Assembly: GCF_013376415.1 (NCBI RefSeq)
Contig: NZ_WYET01000003.1
Span: 229,380-293,379 of the forward strand
Direction: 5' to 3'
DNA: 64,000 bases
Origin: Flagellimonas chongwuensis
GTDB taxonomy: Bacteria > Bacteroidota > Bacteroidia > Flavobacteriales > Flavobacteriaceae
Numbering within the stretch: the first letter of the stretch is position 1; each line of letters opens with the position of its first letter. Below, piece by piece: positions 27,201 through 36,551 of this stretch. Under the pieces are notes generated by a model. That model was given only the letters and a program-made list of their open reading frames with translations. It had not been told where the DNA came from and made no database searches. The translations under genes and the position numbers were made by a program.

Positions 27201-29702
27201 ATCGTAATTAAACTCAATTGTTTTTAAAGATTTGGGCGTTACCGTTTCCCAATCGATATCATTTGTATTTAAAGTTTTATTGTAAAATTCTCCATGCCAA
27301 GAATTGATAGGTATCAACTGTTCTTCATTATAACCTAGATCCTCTCCCCATAAATAATATAGTGAAACTCTTGCCTCCGCCGAAATAATTCCTGCAAGGG
27401 TAGCATCTGGATCAATGATATTAGACTTTTTTATATTTTCTGCCTCACTATTTTTTAATAATATAATTTTTTCAAGTCGCAGGGATTTTTGTTCTTCCAA
27501 TTCAGCCTTAAACCAAAAATGAGATTTACAATAGTAGAGATTTGGGTTTAGGTCTCCAATTTCAATATTCAAATGGGCACCTTGCAAATGCATATTATCA
27601 TCCACGTCCGCAATATAGGTTCTGTCAGAAGGGAGGTAATAGTATTTGGGTTCGTCGCCATCCGAAATTTGCGCGGCATAACTTTTATTGTCTTCACGTT
27701 CGCCTTTTATAAAAAGTGCTGTGTGGGTCCTTGTCTTTACCTTATCTAAATAATAGACTTCCTTGATGCCCCAAGAATAGGATTTTGTATTACCGTCCGT
27801 ATGAACCCCAAAACTAGGCGTCCTCCAAGCCAACCCATCGCTCCATTTACCATATTCAAAATCTACCCAATATCCATAATCCTCTTCATCAACCTTGTTA
27901 TTGCCATTCTTATCAATATAGTCTGGTCCAGTAACCGCTGTTAACAACCAATGGGTAGCATACGGTTCAAATTGTTGTTCCTCATAAAATTTATCGTCCA
28001 TATTGTCGTCTACATTGGCCACCCGACTAAATTCAACCCTACTGTAAACGGGGAGCGAGTAATGATAGGTCTTCCCATCCAGTGCCGTAACCTTAAACGC
28101 TCCAATTCCTTCACTAGGCAATATCACAGGATTTCTATCAAAACCATCAGCAGAAGGAGTGATAATCAAAGATTCATTTTGTATTATTTGTTCGTTTGTA
28201 AAAGTCTCTACATATCTTCCTTTTCGTATTCGTTCATTTTCTTCATTATAGGAATCATACAGTTGGCCATCAATTAAACTACTATCATCAAAAGATTTGG
28301 CAACTGTGGAATACTCAGTTGGGTGGATATCATCCATATTTAAAAGTGGTATGTTCCAAATTCCAGATCCAACCTGTAACGCTGAGGTATATTCATTCTC
28401 AAAATAAAAATGAACATTGCCTTGGTCGATACTTTTGGAAAAGTTTTTGGCACCATCTTCGGGTTTGTAATACCAAGTACTGCTTTCTGGAACCTGTTTT
28501 CCACCCGTTGTCTTTGTTCTAAGTGTGGTTTTCGGCATAATCAATGTACCTTCCTCCAAAATTTTTGGAGCCATGGTGCCCCCGATACCTTGGCCGGTAA
28601 TCCCATAGCTGTCATAATTGATGAAAGAAAAATTTGAATTTCTTAACTGCTCTTTGGTATCGGCTTCATATAAAGACTCATAAGCGTCAATACCCAATTG
28701 TCTATAGGCAACCGTATTTTGATACGTATCTTCTATTTTACCGGCATATAAGGCTCCATTATAAGTTGCGTAGCTTGCGTCAAAAATCCAATACTTTGTT
28801 TTTTTGTAAGAAAAGTTTAGGGAAAAAGGTAAAAATTGAGGGGTTTTGAATTTAAAACTAGATAAATCCTTGCTATGAACCGAACCATCAAGATTGCTTG
28901 CTTCGCTTGATAAAAGATTCATGCCACCTATAGATAGAGATGATGAAAGCGAACCATTCGAGCTTAGTGTCATTCCCGTTCCAAAAAAACCTTTTGAAGC
29001 TCCCAAACTTACATTTCCGCTCAGCCCTTCTCCTTTAAAGCTTTGAAACAGGAAAGCTCCTGCATTTAGGTCAAAAGCATCATTTTTCCCAATGCCAAAT
29101 GAACCGTACGCACCAATACCTATACCATCCGTACCAATATAAGTACTTACTCCCCCAACCCCAGGGAGCCCTATAGATGAGGTATTACTAAAATTGCGGG
29201 TCGTCTCCCCTCCAGTTGCCTTAAAGGAACTATAATTATATTGTGTTGCCACACTCAACCCCATTATAATACCGGTACCACCAAATGATATACTTTTGTG
29301 CACCCCAATATCATTGTACAGCATGGTGTACTTTTTGGTTTCCAACCAATCATCAGGGACCCCGGCAACGCTCCGGTTAATGGCCCCAGGGTTAATGTTC
29401 CAGCCCAAGCCTACCCAAGAGGCTTCTTGGTCCAAACCTATGCCTGCATGATACGAAAGGGCCAAAGGATAGCCTCCTTCGGGAGAGGGCACATTCAACA
29501 ACGGCATTACATAACTCAGATCGCCCGTGGCCAAATTCACCATATCGGTGGCATCCACGGGTTCAAAGCTGGCCGCTTCTGGAGAGCCGGGTCCACCGCC
29601 AGATGCATATATCAAATTAATGGGAACCAGTGTGGTCAAAAAATTCAAGGTCAAGAATACGGCCAAGATTCTGTGGGACGGTTTTGTTTTTCTCATTTTC
29701 AT
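24297..29702 (-). CDS. SpvB/TcB-like secreted protein with terminal YD repeats
   Basis: 1801 aa; signal-like N-terminus (ILAVFLTLNFLTTLVP), starts at 29702 or the Met two codons later. Residues 45-110 match the SpvB/insecticidal toxin complex N-terminus: LATGDLSYVMPLLNVPSPEG, YPLALSYHAGIGLDQEASWV, GLGWNINPGAINRS. A carbohydrate-binding-like jelly-roll segment sits near 1560-1630 and YD repeats near 1640-1680 (TKYEYDEAGRLVRIYSE). In Tc toxins, SpvB/TcB and Rhs/TcC proteins form one hollow cocoon holding the toxin tail; here the two halves are adjacent genes 45 nt apart. That they form a shared shell is inference. Confidence 0.88.
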   Translation of the reverse strand: MKMRKTKPSHRILAVFLTLNFLTTLVPINLIYASGGGPGSPEAASFEPVDATDMVNLATGDLSYVMPLLNVPSPEGGYPLALSYHAGIGLDQEASWVGLGWNINPGAINRSVAGVPDDWLETKKYTMLYNDIGVHKSISFGGTGIIMGLSVATQYNYSSFKATGGETTRNFSNTSSIGLPGVGGVSTYIGTDGIGIGAYGSFGIGKNDAFDLNAGAFLFQSFKGEGLSGNVSLGASKGFFGTGMTLSSNGSLSSSLSIGGMNLLSSEASNLDGSVHSKDLSSFKFKTPQFLPFSLNFSYKKTKYWIFDASYATYNGALYAGKIEDTYQNTVAYRQLGIDAYESLYEADTKEQLRNSNFSFINYDSYGITGQGIGGTMAPKILEEGTLIMPKTTLRTKTTGGKQVPESSTWYYKPEDGAKNFSKSIDQGNVHFYFENEYTSALQVGSGIWNIPLLNMDDIHPTEYSTVAKSFDDSSLIDGQLYDSYNEENERIRKGRYVETFTNEQIIQNESLIITPSADGFDRNPVILPSEGIGAFKVTALDGKTYHYSLPVYSRVEFSRVANVDDNMDDKFYEEQQFEPYATHWLLTAVTGPDYIDKNGNNKVDEEDYGYWVDFEYGKWSDGLAWRTPSFGVHTDGNTKSYSWGIKEVYYLDKVKTRTHTALFIKGEREDNKSYAAQISDGDEPKYYYLPSDRTYIADVDDNMHLQGAHLNIEIGDLNPNLYYCKSHFWFKAELEEQKSLRLEKIILLKNSEAENIKKSNIIDPDATLAGIISAEARVSLYYLWGEDLGYNEEQLIPINSWHGEFYNKTLNTNDIDWETVTPKSLKTIEFNYDETYPLGRETDGNIELPGKLTLNSVSTLGKGGVQLIPPYKFDYYAKNTVFDKDDIDDWGYYKNQAMMYSLNRITTPLGGSIDITYENDSYVNEYASPTTYFSHGLEFRFGGTANGPKTLSFRNDPEIDEKYHVNFKDFFEAGESTEIDVTYWHYTHTESNWIGDFADKNCLVQEVGEDLVVFSLPVKNKVWGREFENCQQKEWAFYDNEFGDVVNQTSEWLPSKDENSCERPAEGDYRARYTIFAQKEPLNIAEGGGIRVKKIEMASDAYSAKTVYSYTNPDNIGSGVTSYAPSKRNRSVPYISEMPNPMVIYEHVTTEKLDANDNLVYKNSYQFNVPKPLQYTQNGVLVENAFEIKRLQDENIIDVSLNEEDVDMNFSKFEVKDFSSSIGRLVQSTEYNSENQQVYKVENSYMPQSSFFNQGIIKESFNSYKQIWDNPFKDSYIMTSSSKEKIPNVLLATSITRNGYTSQQQFLKYDFYTGQVIETSAVLSNGKQVKSTIYPAYHRYPAMGSKVDNPSNKNMLAQEAATYHLLNDNDNWEVLNASINTWRDWGENIWRKHKTYRWNGEMSADGFYLDFDQENDDNFNWQTTLGGDDQTNSDWEQISEITQYNDFSSPLEVMDINGNLAATKMGYGDSKTIAVSNAGYNETFYSGAEDDDGQGNFGGGVGKGNASKATDTHTGSNSLLISNGGSGFEVTVNHSEPAKTYKISLWSKKAHYHNVRVNVEGENIDFNPDEIITAEQWVQLNFYAKMPSGTPVSVTSVNGNVVVDDFRLHPVASSMTSYVYNEWDELTDILGPNNLATKYEYDEAGRLVRIYSEVLDVDGQLSGGFKKVKEYAYNYKPSNDAYNQMSLNLGVQDFNANNTNVVANVSGGSGQFEYQWSVKYCQDPDPQDPTVCPGNLQPTFGNWTPQNTLPITTDCNGTRAVYWCRVRDMITQTIAEDAGNHKRGNCNGDNPDNPLEEQIP

Positions 29703-29718
29703 TTAGGTAAGATTTGGT

Positions 29719-30321
29719 TTATTTACATTGGGTGTTATAGTAGTCGATAATTTCTTCAAGATCTCCTCGTTGGAGTTCCCGGTCCTGTATTTTCGAGGCT
29801 AGTGGTGGACAGTCGGCAAAAAACTCTGAAGCGTTTTTTCTAAAGTTTAAAGTGATCCAGTATGAAGAAGCTAGATGGGTGGCCTCTTCTTCCCCCGCTT
29901 TTCTTAGATAGGAGTAGGTTATAGTGCCCCAAAAACCTGTGGTCATCATCCCTCCGTTGGGCATCGGGGTCATCATCATGTTACCTCTAGGGTTAACAAC
30001 ATCCCGGTAACAGCTTATATTTTTTCCGTGGTTGACCAATTCCAATACTTTGGGGTTATCCTTGTCCTTGATTTTTACTTTTACATAAATAGAAGGCTCT
30101 TCTTCTTTAAAAAGTTTTAAGGTATCTACCTCATTAAAGGTGAAATGCTCTCTTTTCGCTCCTTTTTCCTTTCTGAACCTGATGTTGTCCCAAGGTTTCA
30201 AATTTGCGAGACCTTCCAATTGGGTCCCGTTTTTAAAAATTAGAACTGCTTTGGTATTCTGGGCCTTTGTGTTGGCAGTACACAGGATAATTGTAATGAT
30301 CAATATAGCTAACGACTTCAT
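29719..30321 (-). CDS. Secreted hypothetical protein of the Rhs operon
   Basis: 200 aa with a signal peptide (LAILIITIILCTANTKAQ). It contains a Met- and Gly-rich loop (PRGNMMMTPMPNGGMMTTGF) and no domain I recognise. Two nt after the preceding lipoprotein gene and 16 nt before the SpvB-like gene, so part of the same transcript; a periplasmic or outer-membrane accessory role in assembling or exporting the large proteins is possible. Confidence 0.75.
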   Translation of the reverse strand: MKSLAILIITIILCTANTKAQNTKAVLIFKNGTQLEGLANLKPWDNIRFRKEKGAKREHFTFNEVDTLKLFKEEEPSIYVKVKIKDKDNPKVLELVNHGKNISCYRDVVNPRGNMMMTPMPNGGMMTTGFWGTITYSYLRKAGEEEATHLASSYWITLNFRKNASEFFADCPPLASKIQDRELQRGDLEEIIDYYNTQCK

Positions 30322-30323
30322 AT

Positions 30324-30938
30324 TTAAAAGTTTAACCTTGGTTGTTGTTTTATTTTTTTGGTGTCTATCTTAAATGTGACCTCTCCTGTGCCATACCCCA
30401 GATCTTGAATGGTGAACAGCAGATAATCTTGTTGCAGGGTCTTCTCTTGACTTTCATACACCAAAAGCATCTCCGTTCCCGCTGCCATACCGTACATTCG
30501 TGGGTATACATAGTCCAACAATTCCAACGTATCCCGTTTTTGATCGGTGAGTAGTACTTTATCTGCCATACCAAAGGAAAACTGGTTGACCTTGGCCCCA
30601 TACTCGGCCCGACTGCCCATATTTTGACTCAATAACTCCTTGCCATTTGCACTCATGCTCAAATTGAAATAGTGATACCTTGAATATTCCTTTCTGAGCT
30701 TTTTGATATCGTCCGTGCTGTTTTCATTATTGATGAATTGGGACACCATAAGATCTGTCGGCCTGTAAATCAGGGAATATTTAATACCGTTAATGGATTT
30801 TTGAAAATGGTACCCGTTTTCAACATCTCGAACATAGGCCAACAATTCATCTTTGCTATCAAATGATTTGGAATCGCAGGCTATTATGATCAATACAATG
30901 GTCAGAAATACCAAGATTTTTGGAGTCCTATTTCCCAT
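30324..30938 (-). CDS. Lipoprotein of the Rhs operon
   Basis: 204 aa with a lipobox-type signal (LVFLTIVLIIIACDSKS, Cys at about 21). No known family. Overlaps the end of the Skp/OmpH-like gene by 11 nt, which supports co-translation. Together with the chaperone-like gene it may form an envelope assembly module for the downstream giant proteins. Confidence 0.75.
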   Translation of the reverse strand: MGNRTPKILVFLTIVLIIIACDSKSFDSKDELLAYVRDVENGYHFQKSINGIKYSLIYRPTDLMVSQFINNENSTDDIKKLRKEYSRYHYFNLSMSANGKELLSQNMGSRAEYGAKVNQFSFGMADKVLLTDQKRDTLELLDYVYPRMYGMAAGTEMLLVYESQEKTLQQDYLLFTIQDLGYGTGEVTFKIDTKKIKQQPRLNF

Positions 30939-31503
30939 GATACTGTTCGTTCAGTCCTTCTAGGATTATGTCGGTCAAATCTGTTTCTTTGTCAGCATAC
31001 ATAATATTACCGCTGCCATGTGCCCCAAAAATGATACGGTGGCCATGTTTTTTTCCATACTCCTTTACATAATCATTGATATCGTTGATTACGGTTTGGG
31101 TCATTTTTTGATCCTCTTCCTGAACTTGTTTTTGAATGGCCTGCTGATAGTTGTTGATCTGTTGTTGTTTATTCTGAAGTAATTCCTGCTTTAGGGCCAA
31201 TTCCTTCTTGGTCATGGAAGCACGTTCCTTTTCATAGGCTTTCAGCTCATCTTGCCAATCTATCATTAAACTGTCCACATTGGCCTTCATTACAGCTGCT
31301 TTTTTATTGAAGGCTTCACGGTCCACTTTGGTTCTGTCATATCCTTCCAAAAGTCTATTAACATCTACGTATACTTGTTCGGATTCTGATTTTGGGAGAA
31401 AAAATGTTACCGTGCTTACCAATAATGCCAATACCGATAATGGAATGGCCAATTTGTTCAGGGCATTGGATTTACCCTTTTCTACTGTAGATTTATTTTT
31501 CAT
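30928..31503 (-). CDS. Skp/OmpH-like periplasmic chaperone
   Basis: 191 aa, one N-terminal membrane anchor (LAIPLSVLALLVSTVTFFLP), then the OmpH pattern: VYVDVNRLLEGYDRTK, a long coiled coil about 60-135 rich in Lys, Gln and Glu (ALKQELLQNKQQQINNYQQA) and the C-terminal YGKKHGHRIIFGA segment. Skp proteins hold unfolded envelope proteins. A dedicated copy as first gene of an operon with 1801- and 1466-aa secreted proteins suggests a private chaperone. Confidence 0.85.
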   Translation of the reverse strand: MKNKSTVEKGKSNALNKLAIPLSVLALLVSTVTFFLPKSESEQVYVDVNRLLEGYDRTKVDREAFNKKAAVMKANVDSLMIDWQDELKAYEKERASMTKKELALKQELLQNKQQQINNYQQAIQKQVQEEDQKMTQTVINDINDYVKEYGKKHGHRIIFGAHGSGNIMYADKETDLTDIILEGLNEQYHGK

Positions 31504-32065
31504 TTACCAATTACGATTTGGGTATTCTTAATTAAAGTATGTCCTTCTTTGGAAAGGATCGGTTTACTCAGTTTTTGGGCATATCAACCAACTGCTGAAC
31601 GTAATGGCCAATGGGGTTTTTTATGGTAGAAACCTACTTATTTGCGGGGGAAGAAAAAATTGTCGGACACTTTTCAGAGGTTGAAAAGTTTATTCGGAAT
31701 TAGTTTTATTTCCATTTTGGAAAATGTGCCGGTATTTTGGCCAAACTTCAAAGTCAATCAATCATGATTGGTCAATCGTTGTTAAACAATTGATTTCATG
31801 AATTGCGTGAAATTTTAAAAAATAATGGTGGTACATAGCCTTTCGGTTAAGTTTATTAGTGTTTAAATACTTATTAGGGGCTATGCGAATTCGAATCCCG
31901 ATTGAGATATTGGGTCAAATATATCATTTTTTTTTAATCATGAAATTATTCTCATTTTTTTTAATCTGAGGGAAATAATTTTCTTATTCAAAAAAAAACT
32001 CAATATTTGTCATAGACTTTTACAGTTTATCAACCCATAAATCTTACAGTAAATGACCTACAATT
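31504..32065. other. Divergent intergenic region
   Basis: 562 bp, AT-rich, between the Rhs operon (minus) and the T2SS-like operon (plus). It must hold both promoters, but I see no clean TAnnTTTG box for either. A perfect palindrome CAATCATGATTG lies at 31759-31770; a related AATCATGATT recurs at 38388-38397. No gene seen. Confidence 0.5.
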
Positions 32066-32473
32066 ATGCATTTATGGAAAAAAAGGGTTTTATCTCTTAA
32101 CCTTCAAGAAACCTTAATCGTTCTTGCCATCATCGGCATTCTACTATTACTTGCCCTGCCGAATCTGATGCCATTGATCTCCAAGGCAAAGAGTATTGAG
32201 GCGCAGACCCAGCTCAAGGCATTGTACAATGCCCAGACCACTTATCGATACATGTACAGCAAGTATACCTTGGAGATGAACGAACTTGACTTTGTCCCAC
32301 CACAGACCGTACAGGAAAATGGTACGGCCAATTACCGCTACGAAATCATTTCAGCCGACAATGCGGCCTTCAAGGCCAAGGCCGAGGCCATCACCGATTT
32401 TGATGGCGATGGGGTGCTCAACGTCTGGGAAATCGATGAGAACGGCAATCCCAAACAAATCATCAAGGATTGA
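32066..32473 (+). CDS. Type II secretion/type IV pilus pseudopilin (GspG-like)
   Basis: 135 aa, first gene of the machine. N-terminal methylation-type helix NLQETLIVLAIIGILLLLAL preceded by a ten-residue basic leader (MHLWKKRVLS). Glu15 sits at position +5 if cleavage follows Ser10, so the usual Gly at -1 is replaced by Ser. Near the C-terminus DFDGDGVLNVWEIDENGN is a calcium-site-like acidic loop, as found in major pseudopilins of the G type. Overlaps the peptidase gene by one base. Confidence 0.85.
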   Translation: MHLWKKRVLSLNLQETLIVLAIIGILLLLALPNLMPLISKAKSIEAQTQLKALYNAQTTYRYMYSKYTLEMNELDFVPPQTVQENGTANYRYEIISADNAAFKAKAEAITDFDGDGVLNVWEIDENGNPKQIIKD

Positions 32474-32955
32474 TGTTCATGTTACAGCTGTTTTCTTTGT
32501 TAAGCTATGGCATCATAGCCTATCAGGACGTAAGGGACCGTGAGGTGACCTGGATCTGGTTTCCTTTATTGGGAATCTGTCTGGGACTGGTACATGGGCT
32601 CCAAGTAGGCTTTCTTGTTTTTGTCTATGCCGTGATCACCAATCTGATGTTGACCAGTGGTATCCTATTGATGCTCTGGGCAGTCGTTAGGTATGTTTTA
32701 AAAAAACCTTTTTTGAACGTTAGTTTTGGTCTAGGGGATCTATTGTTCCTGTATGCCATGGCACTGGGCTTTCCCACGATGACCTATGTATATCTATTGG
32801 TGGCATCGCTGTTATTTTCGTTGGTCGCCTTTATACCCATGAAGCTATTTCTTAAAGTAAATACCGTACCTATGGCCGGTCTCATGGGCCTATTTCTTAT
32901 GGCTATCACCTTACTCTCCCTATTACCGGGAGCGCCATCATTATATGCTTATTGA
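32473..32955 (+). CDS. Minimal prepilin peptidase (A24 family)
   Basis: 160 aa from the ATG at 32473, which overlaps the upstream stop (TGATG). Multi-spanning membrane protein with the two catalytic aspartates of GxGD proteases: AYQDVRDREVTW (Asp19) and SFGLGDLLFLY (Asp89). It lacks the N-terminal methylase domain of PilD/GspO, so it is a cleavage-only, archaeal-like short form. It presumably cuts the four pseudopilins of this locus. Confidence 0.85.
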   Translation: MFMLQLFSLLSYGIIAYQDVRDREVTWIWFPLLGICLGLVHGLQVGFLVFVYAVITNLMLTSGILLMLWAVVRYVLKKPFLNVSFGLGDLLFLYAMALGFPTMTYVYLLVASLLFSLVAFIPMKLFLKVNTVPMAGLMGLFLMAITLLSLLPGAPSLYAY

Positions 32956-34368
32956 ATGTCGGAAAAATCCTTTAAAATACCGTCCCATTTGCAACAGTGC
33001 ATATCTGCCGATCAGGCGTTCCATTATCGGGTCGTGCCGGTATCCAAAGATGATAAGGGCATCGTTTTGAAAACTGACAGTACAGTACTGGAAACATTAT
33101 TTTCCGAGCTGAACATCGTGTTGGACACTCCAGTCATCCTTCAATCCTGTGAACGGGAAGAACTCCAGCAGTACCTGACGACCAATTACCGGCAGCGCAA
33201 TGGAAACAATGTATCCCAAATGGGCTACTCCACCGATTTTTTGGAAAAGATATTACTGGAGGCCAAGGCCATAGGCAGTAGTGATATCCACTTTGAACCT
33301 TATGAAAACAATAGCCGGGTAAGACTTAGATTGGATGGAAAGCTCTTGGAGTACTACAGTGTGCCCATCGCAGATTACCCGACCATGGTCAATAAGATCA
33401 AGATCAGGGCCAATCTCGACATTTCGGAGAAACGATTGCCACAGGACGGTCGGATCACGGTCAGTTCCCAGGGAGAAGAATTCGATATCCGGGTCTCTTC
33501 CCTTCCCACACTCCATGGAGAAAAACTGGTGCTAAGAATCCTGAGCCGGGACACGGGCAGTATCGACCTGACTTTCTTGGGAATGAACAACAAGGAACTG
33601 GTTCGCTACCAAGAAGGCATCAAAAAACCCAATGGAATCGTATTGATTTCAGGGCCTACGGGGTCGGGAAAGACCACAACACTCTATGCCACCCTGAAAC
33701 AATTGAACGATGGGGCGACCAATATCCTGACCATAGAAGACCCCATCGAGTACACGCTGGAAGGTGTCAATCAAGTGCAATTAAAAGAAAACATCGGACT
33801 GGATTTTTCCAGTGCCCTGCGGACTTTTTTACGTCAGGATCCAGACATTATCATGGTCGGTGAGATCAGGGATGTCAAAACGGCCAATATGGCCATTCGC
33901 GCCGCATTGACGGGTCATTTGGTGCTTTCCACGATTCATACGAATTCCGCTTGGGGCACTATTTCCAGGTTAATTGATATGGGAGTGCCTCCCTTTCTGA
34001 TCGCCAGCACCTTGAACATGAGCGTGGCCCAGCGTTTGGTACGTAAACTATGTGACAATTGTAAGGAAAAAAGACCGATTGACACAGGGTCCTTTCCATC
34101 CGGTTTCAAAATCCCCAAGTACTTGGACCACCATTGGACGGCCATGGGGTGCAATGCCTGTCACCATACCGGATATCATGGCCGTAAGGCCCTCTATGAG
34201 ATACTGCCCATCCGAAAAGACCTGGAGACGGCGATCAAGGAGAATGTCCTTGAAATCGACGATTACATGAACGAACAAGGAATATCGAGTTTACGGGGCA
34301 ATGCCCTGGAACTGATTCGTCAAGGGATAACCTCCGTTGAGGAAGTGTATGCCCTGTTAAGCCATTGA
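32956..34368 (+). CDS. gspE: GspE/PilB assembly ATPase
   Basis: 470 aa cytoplasmic motor that drives pseudopilus growth. Walker A GPTGSGKTTT at about 232-241, Asp box ILTIEDPIEY, Walker B DPDIIMVGEIRD, His box LTGHLVLSTIHTNSAW, and a tetracysteine zinc motif (CDNC ... CNACH) near 360-400. The N-terminal domain is short compared with PilB. Starts immediately after the peptidase stop. No PilT-like retraction ATPase is present in the window, which favours T2SS-like secretion over twitching pili. Confidence 0.93.
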   Translation: MSEKSFKIPSHLQQCISADQAFHYRVVPVSKDDKGIVLKTDSTVLETLFSELNIVLDTPVILQSCEREELQQYLTTNYRQRNGNNVSQMGYSTDFLEKILLEAKAIGSSDIHFEPYENNSRVRLRLDGKLLEYYSVPIADYPTMVNKIKIRANLDISEKRLPQDGRITVSSQGEEFDIRVSSLPTLHGEKLVLRILSRDTGSIDLTFLGMNNKELVRYQEGIKKPNGIVLISGPTGSGKTTTLYATLKQLNDGATNILTIEDPIEYTLEGVNQVQLKENIGLDFSSALRTFLRQDPDIIMVGEIRDVKTANMAIRAALTGHLVLSTIHTNSAWGTISRLIDMGVPPFLIASTLNMSVAQRLVRKLCDNCKEKRPIDTGSFPSGFKIPKYLDHHWTAMGCNACHHTGYHGRKALYEILPIRKDLETAIKENVLEIDDYMNEQGISSLRGNALELIRQGITSVEEVYALLSH

Positions 34369-34371
34369 CCT

Positions 34372-36549
34372 ATGAACAAAAACCTGATCATACCAATATT
34401 GATGTTTGTCTTTCAGATTGCCTATCCACAATATGATAGCGATCGGATACAACGTATCGAAAATCAATTGGAGCTATTGACGGTAGACCACCCCGCCTAC
34501 AACGAAACCTTAAAACTGGAGGTAAACGTCACCAATGTGACCTTGCCCAATTTCTTGATTGCGGTCTCGAAAGTACACAATCTCAATCTCAGTGTTTCCA
34601 ACGATATTGCCAATATCACCATTGTCAACAATTTCTCGAATGTATCCATAGCGGAGCTTTTGGTATTTCTCTGTAAGGAATATAACCTGACCATTGATTT
34701 TACCGGAAGCATCCTTTCCATAAAAAAATATGTCCCTCCCCAGCCCGAAGCCGTGGAAAAGACCTTTTTTGTGGAGATAGACCCGGATTCAAAACTCATG
34801 ACCTTGGATGTCTCGGATATTGCCCTGGAACGTGTTTTTCGGAGGATCATGGAACTATCGGGCCATAACCTGCTCTTCGCCAATAATCTAAAAAGCCGTC
34901 CCTTGAACATCTATTTAAAACAGGTACCCTTCGATGCTGCCATGGAAAAATTGGCCGCTCTCAATGGACTTTCCCATTCCAAATCCCGCGATGGGTTCTA
35001 CCTGTTCAGTGCCAAGGACGCACAGAGCGATCGAACCGGGCCCAACCTTGGCCGAGGTATACGCTATGAGGTGATCGATACAGTCAACCAGATCCTCAAC
35101 GTGGATTTCAATGCCACTCCCATAGCCGATATTGTAACAGCCCTGGGACATGACCTTCATTTGGACATCTACACGGCAACACCACTGGAGGAGGCCGGCA
35201 GTGTCACCTTCAATGCCAAACATATTTCTTTCGATGATCTTTTGACCCATATTTTTGAGGGACAGAGCACAGGAAGCGGCCCGGTATCCGAAGAACCAGC
35301 TCCCAATGGACGTACACGGAATCTTGTCCAAAACAATATGGCAAATCAAGGCATGGACAATCCTTTGACCCGTTTCACCTTTAAAAAGGAGAACAATATT
35401 TACTTTTTTGGAACGGCCGATCAACTCAGCGTTCGAGAAGTGGAAATCATTCAGATGATGCATCGATCAGTGGAGTTATTGAGCGATCCCACATCCTATT
35501 CCGGGGGGTATCGTTCGGCGGGGCGTACCAATACGGGAAGTGTGAACTATTTTGGCAATGGCCAGAATTCCGGTATGGGTGGGGGGCAGAATAATTTTAA
35601 CAATACAAGGAACATCAATACCAACAGTAGCACCGGCTTTGGCAACTATCAAGATACTGCTGAGGCACTGGTGAATATTGTTCCCGATGAAATCAAATCC
35701 GAATTGGACATCAAGGTGGATTTTGAACTGAACAGTTTTTTGGTCAGCGGGCCCTCTGCGAACATTGAGCGGTTCAAAAGTTTTATTAAGGAAATTGACA
35801 AGCCTGTTCCCGTGGTACTTATAGAGGTGATGATCATAGAAGTTCGTAAGTCCTCGATGGTCGAAACGGGCATCAGTTGGGGCATTGGAGATGAAGCAGT
35901 CGAAACACGAGGTAGTCTGTTTCCAAGTACCGACCTGACATTGGGTGCCAAAACGGTCAATAAGGTCATCGGTGGCTTTGACGGATTTGGTTCCTTCAAC
36001 ATCGGAAAGGTAGTGCCCGAATTCTTTGCCACTATCAAAGCTTTGGAGGAGAACGGGAACATCAAAATACGTTCTACACCAAAACTATCTACCCTTAATG
36101 GTCATCGGGCCCATCTATCCATTGGCGAGACCACTTATTATGTGATCACCAATCAAAATTTCTTTGGTTCCCAGGTACCCACAACATCCGAGATCCGAAA
36201 CTATGCCCCAATTGATGCCGAACTGGGCGTAAGCATTAAGCCCTTGGTGTCCGGCGATGGGCAAGTCACCTTGAACATCAATGTCATCCAATCCGATTTC
36301 AGTGGCGATCGTATTGAAGAGGATGCTCCCCCAGGGTTGACCTCAAGGGAGTTCAGCTCCATTATCCGTATGCAAAACCAGGACCTGGCGATACTGGGAG
36401 GATTGGAAGAGAAGATCAAGGATGATTCGGGGAGCGGGGTTCCCTTCTTGGCAAGGGTTCCTGTGATCAAGTGGCTATTCAGTCAACGCCGACGCGAGGA
36501 CACCAAGCAAAAATTGACCATACTGATCAAACCAACGGTAATCTATTGA
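34372..36549 (+). CDS. gspD: Secretin (GspD/PilQ family)
   Basis: 725 aa outer-membrane channel. Signal peptide (LIIPILMFVFQIAYPQ), STN/N0-like domain (about 40-120), N domains, a Gly/Asn-rich low-complexity insert (about 375-425: NSGMGGGQNNFNNTRNINTN) and the secretin core from about 480 (VVLIEVMIIEVRKSSMVETG) to the terminal signature VPFLARVPVIKWLFSQRR ... LTILIKPTVIY. No pilotin-binding S-domain is obvious. 3 nt downstream of gspE. Confidence 0.92.
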   Translation: MNKNLIIPILMFVFQIAYPQYDSDRIQRIENQLELLTVDHPAYNETLKLEVNVTNVTLPNFLIAVSKVHNLNLSVSNDIANITIVNNFSNVSIAELLVFLCKEYNLTIDFTGSILSIKKYVPPQPEAVEKTFFVEIDPDSKLMTLDVSDIALERVFRRIMELSGHNLLFANNLKSRPLNIYLKQVPFDAAMEKLAALNGLSHSKSRDGFYLFSAKDAQSDRTGPNLGRGIRYEVIDTVNQILNVDFNATPIADIVTALGHDLHLDIYTATPLEEAGSVTFNAKHISFDDLLTHIFEGQSTGSGPVSEEPAPNGRTRNLVQNNMANQGMDNPLTRFTFKKENNIYFFGTADQLSVREVEIIQMMHRSVELLSDPTSYSGGYRSAGRTNTGSVNYFGNGQNSGMGGGQNNFNNTRNINTNSSTGFGNYQDTAEALVNIVPDEIKSELDIKVDFELNSFLVSGPSANIERFKSFIKEIDKPVPVVLIEVMIIEVRKSSMVETGISWGIGDEAVETRGSLFPSTDLTLGAKTVNKVIGGFDGFGSFNIGKVVPEFFATIKALEENGNIKIRSTPKLSTLNGHRAHLSIGETTYYVITNQNFFGSQVPTTSEIRNYAPIDAELGVSIKPLVSGDGQVTLNINVIQSDFSGDRIEEDAPPGLTSREFSSIIRMQNQDLAILGGLEEKIKDDSGSGVPFLARVPVIKWLFSQRRREDTKQKLTILIKPTVIY

Positions 36550-36551
36550 TA

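Noticed and set aside
31877..31900. tRNA-like T-loop sequence (GAATTCGAATCCCG)
   Set aside because: Flanking bases do not pair as a T-stem and no acceptor or anticodon arms can be formed around it.
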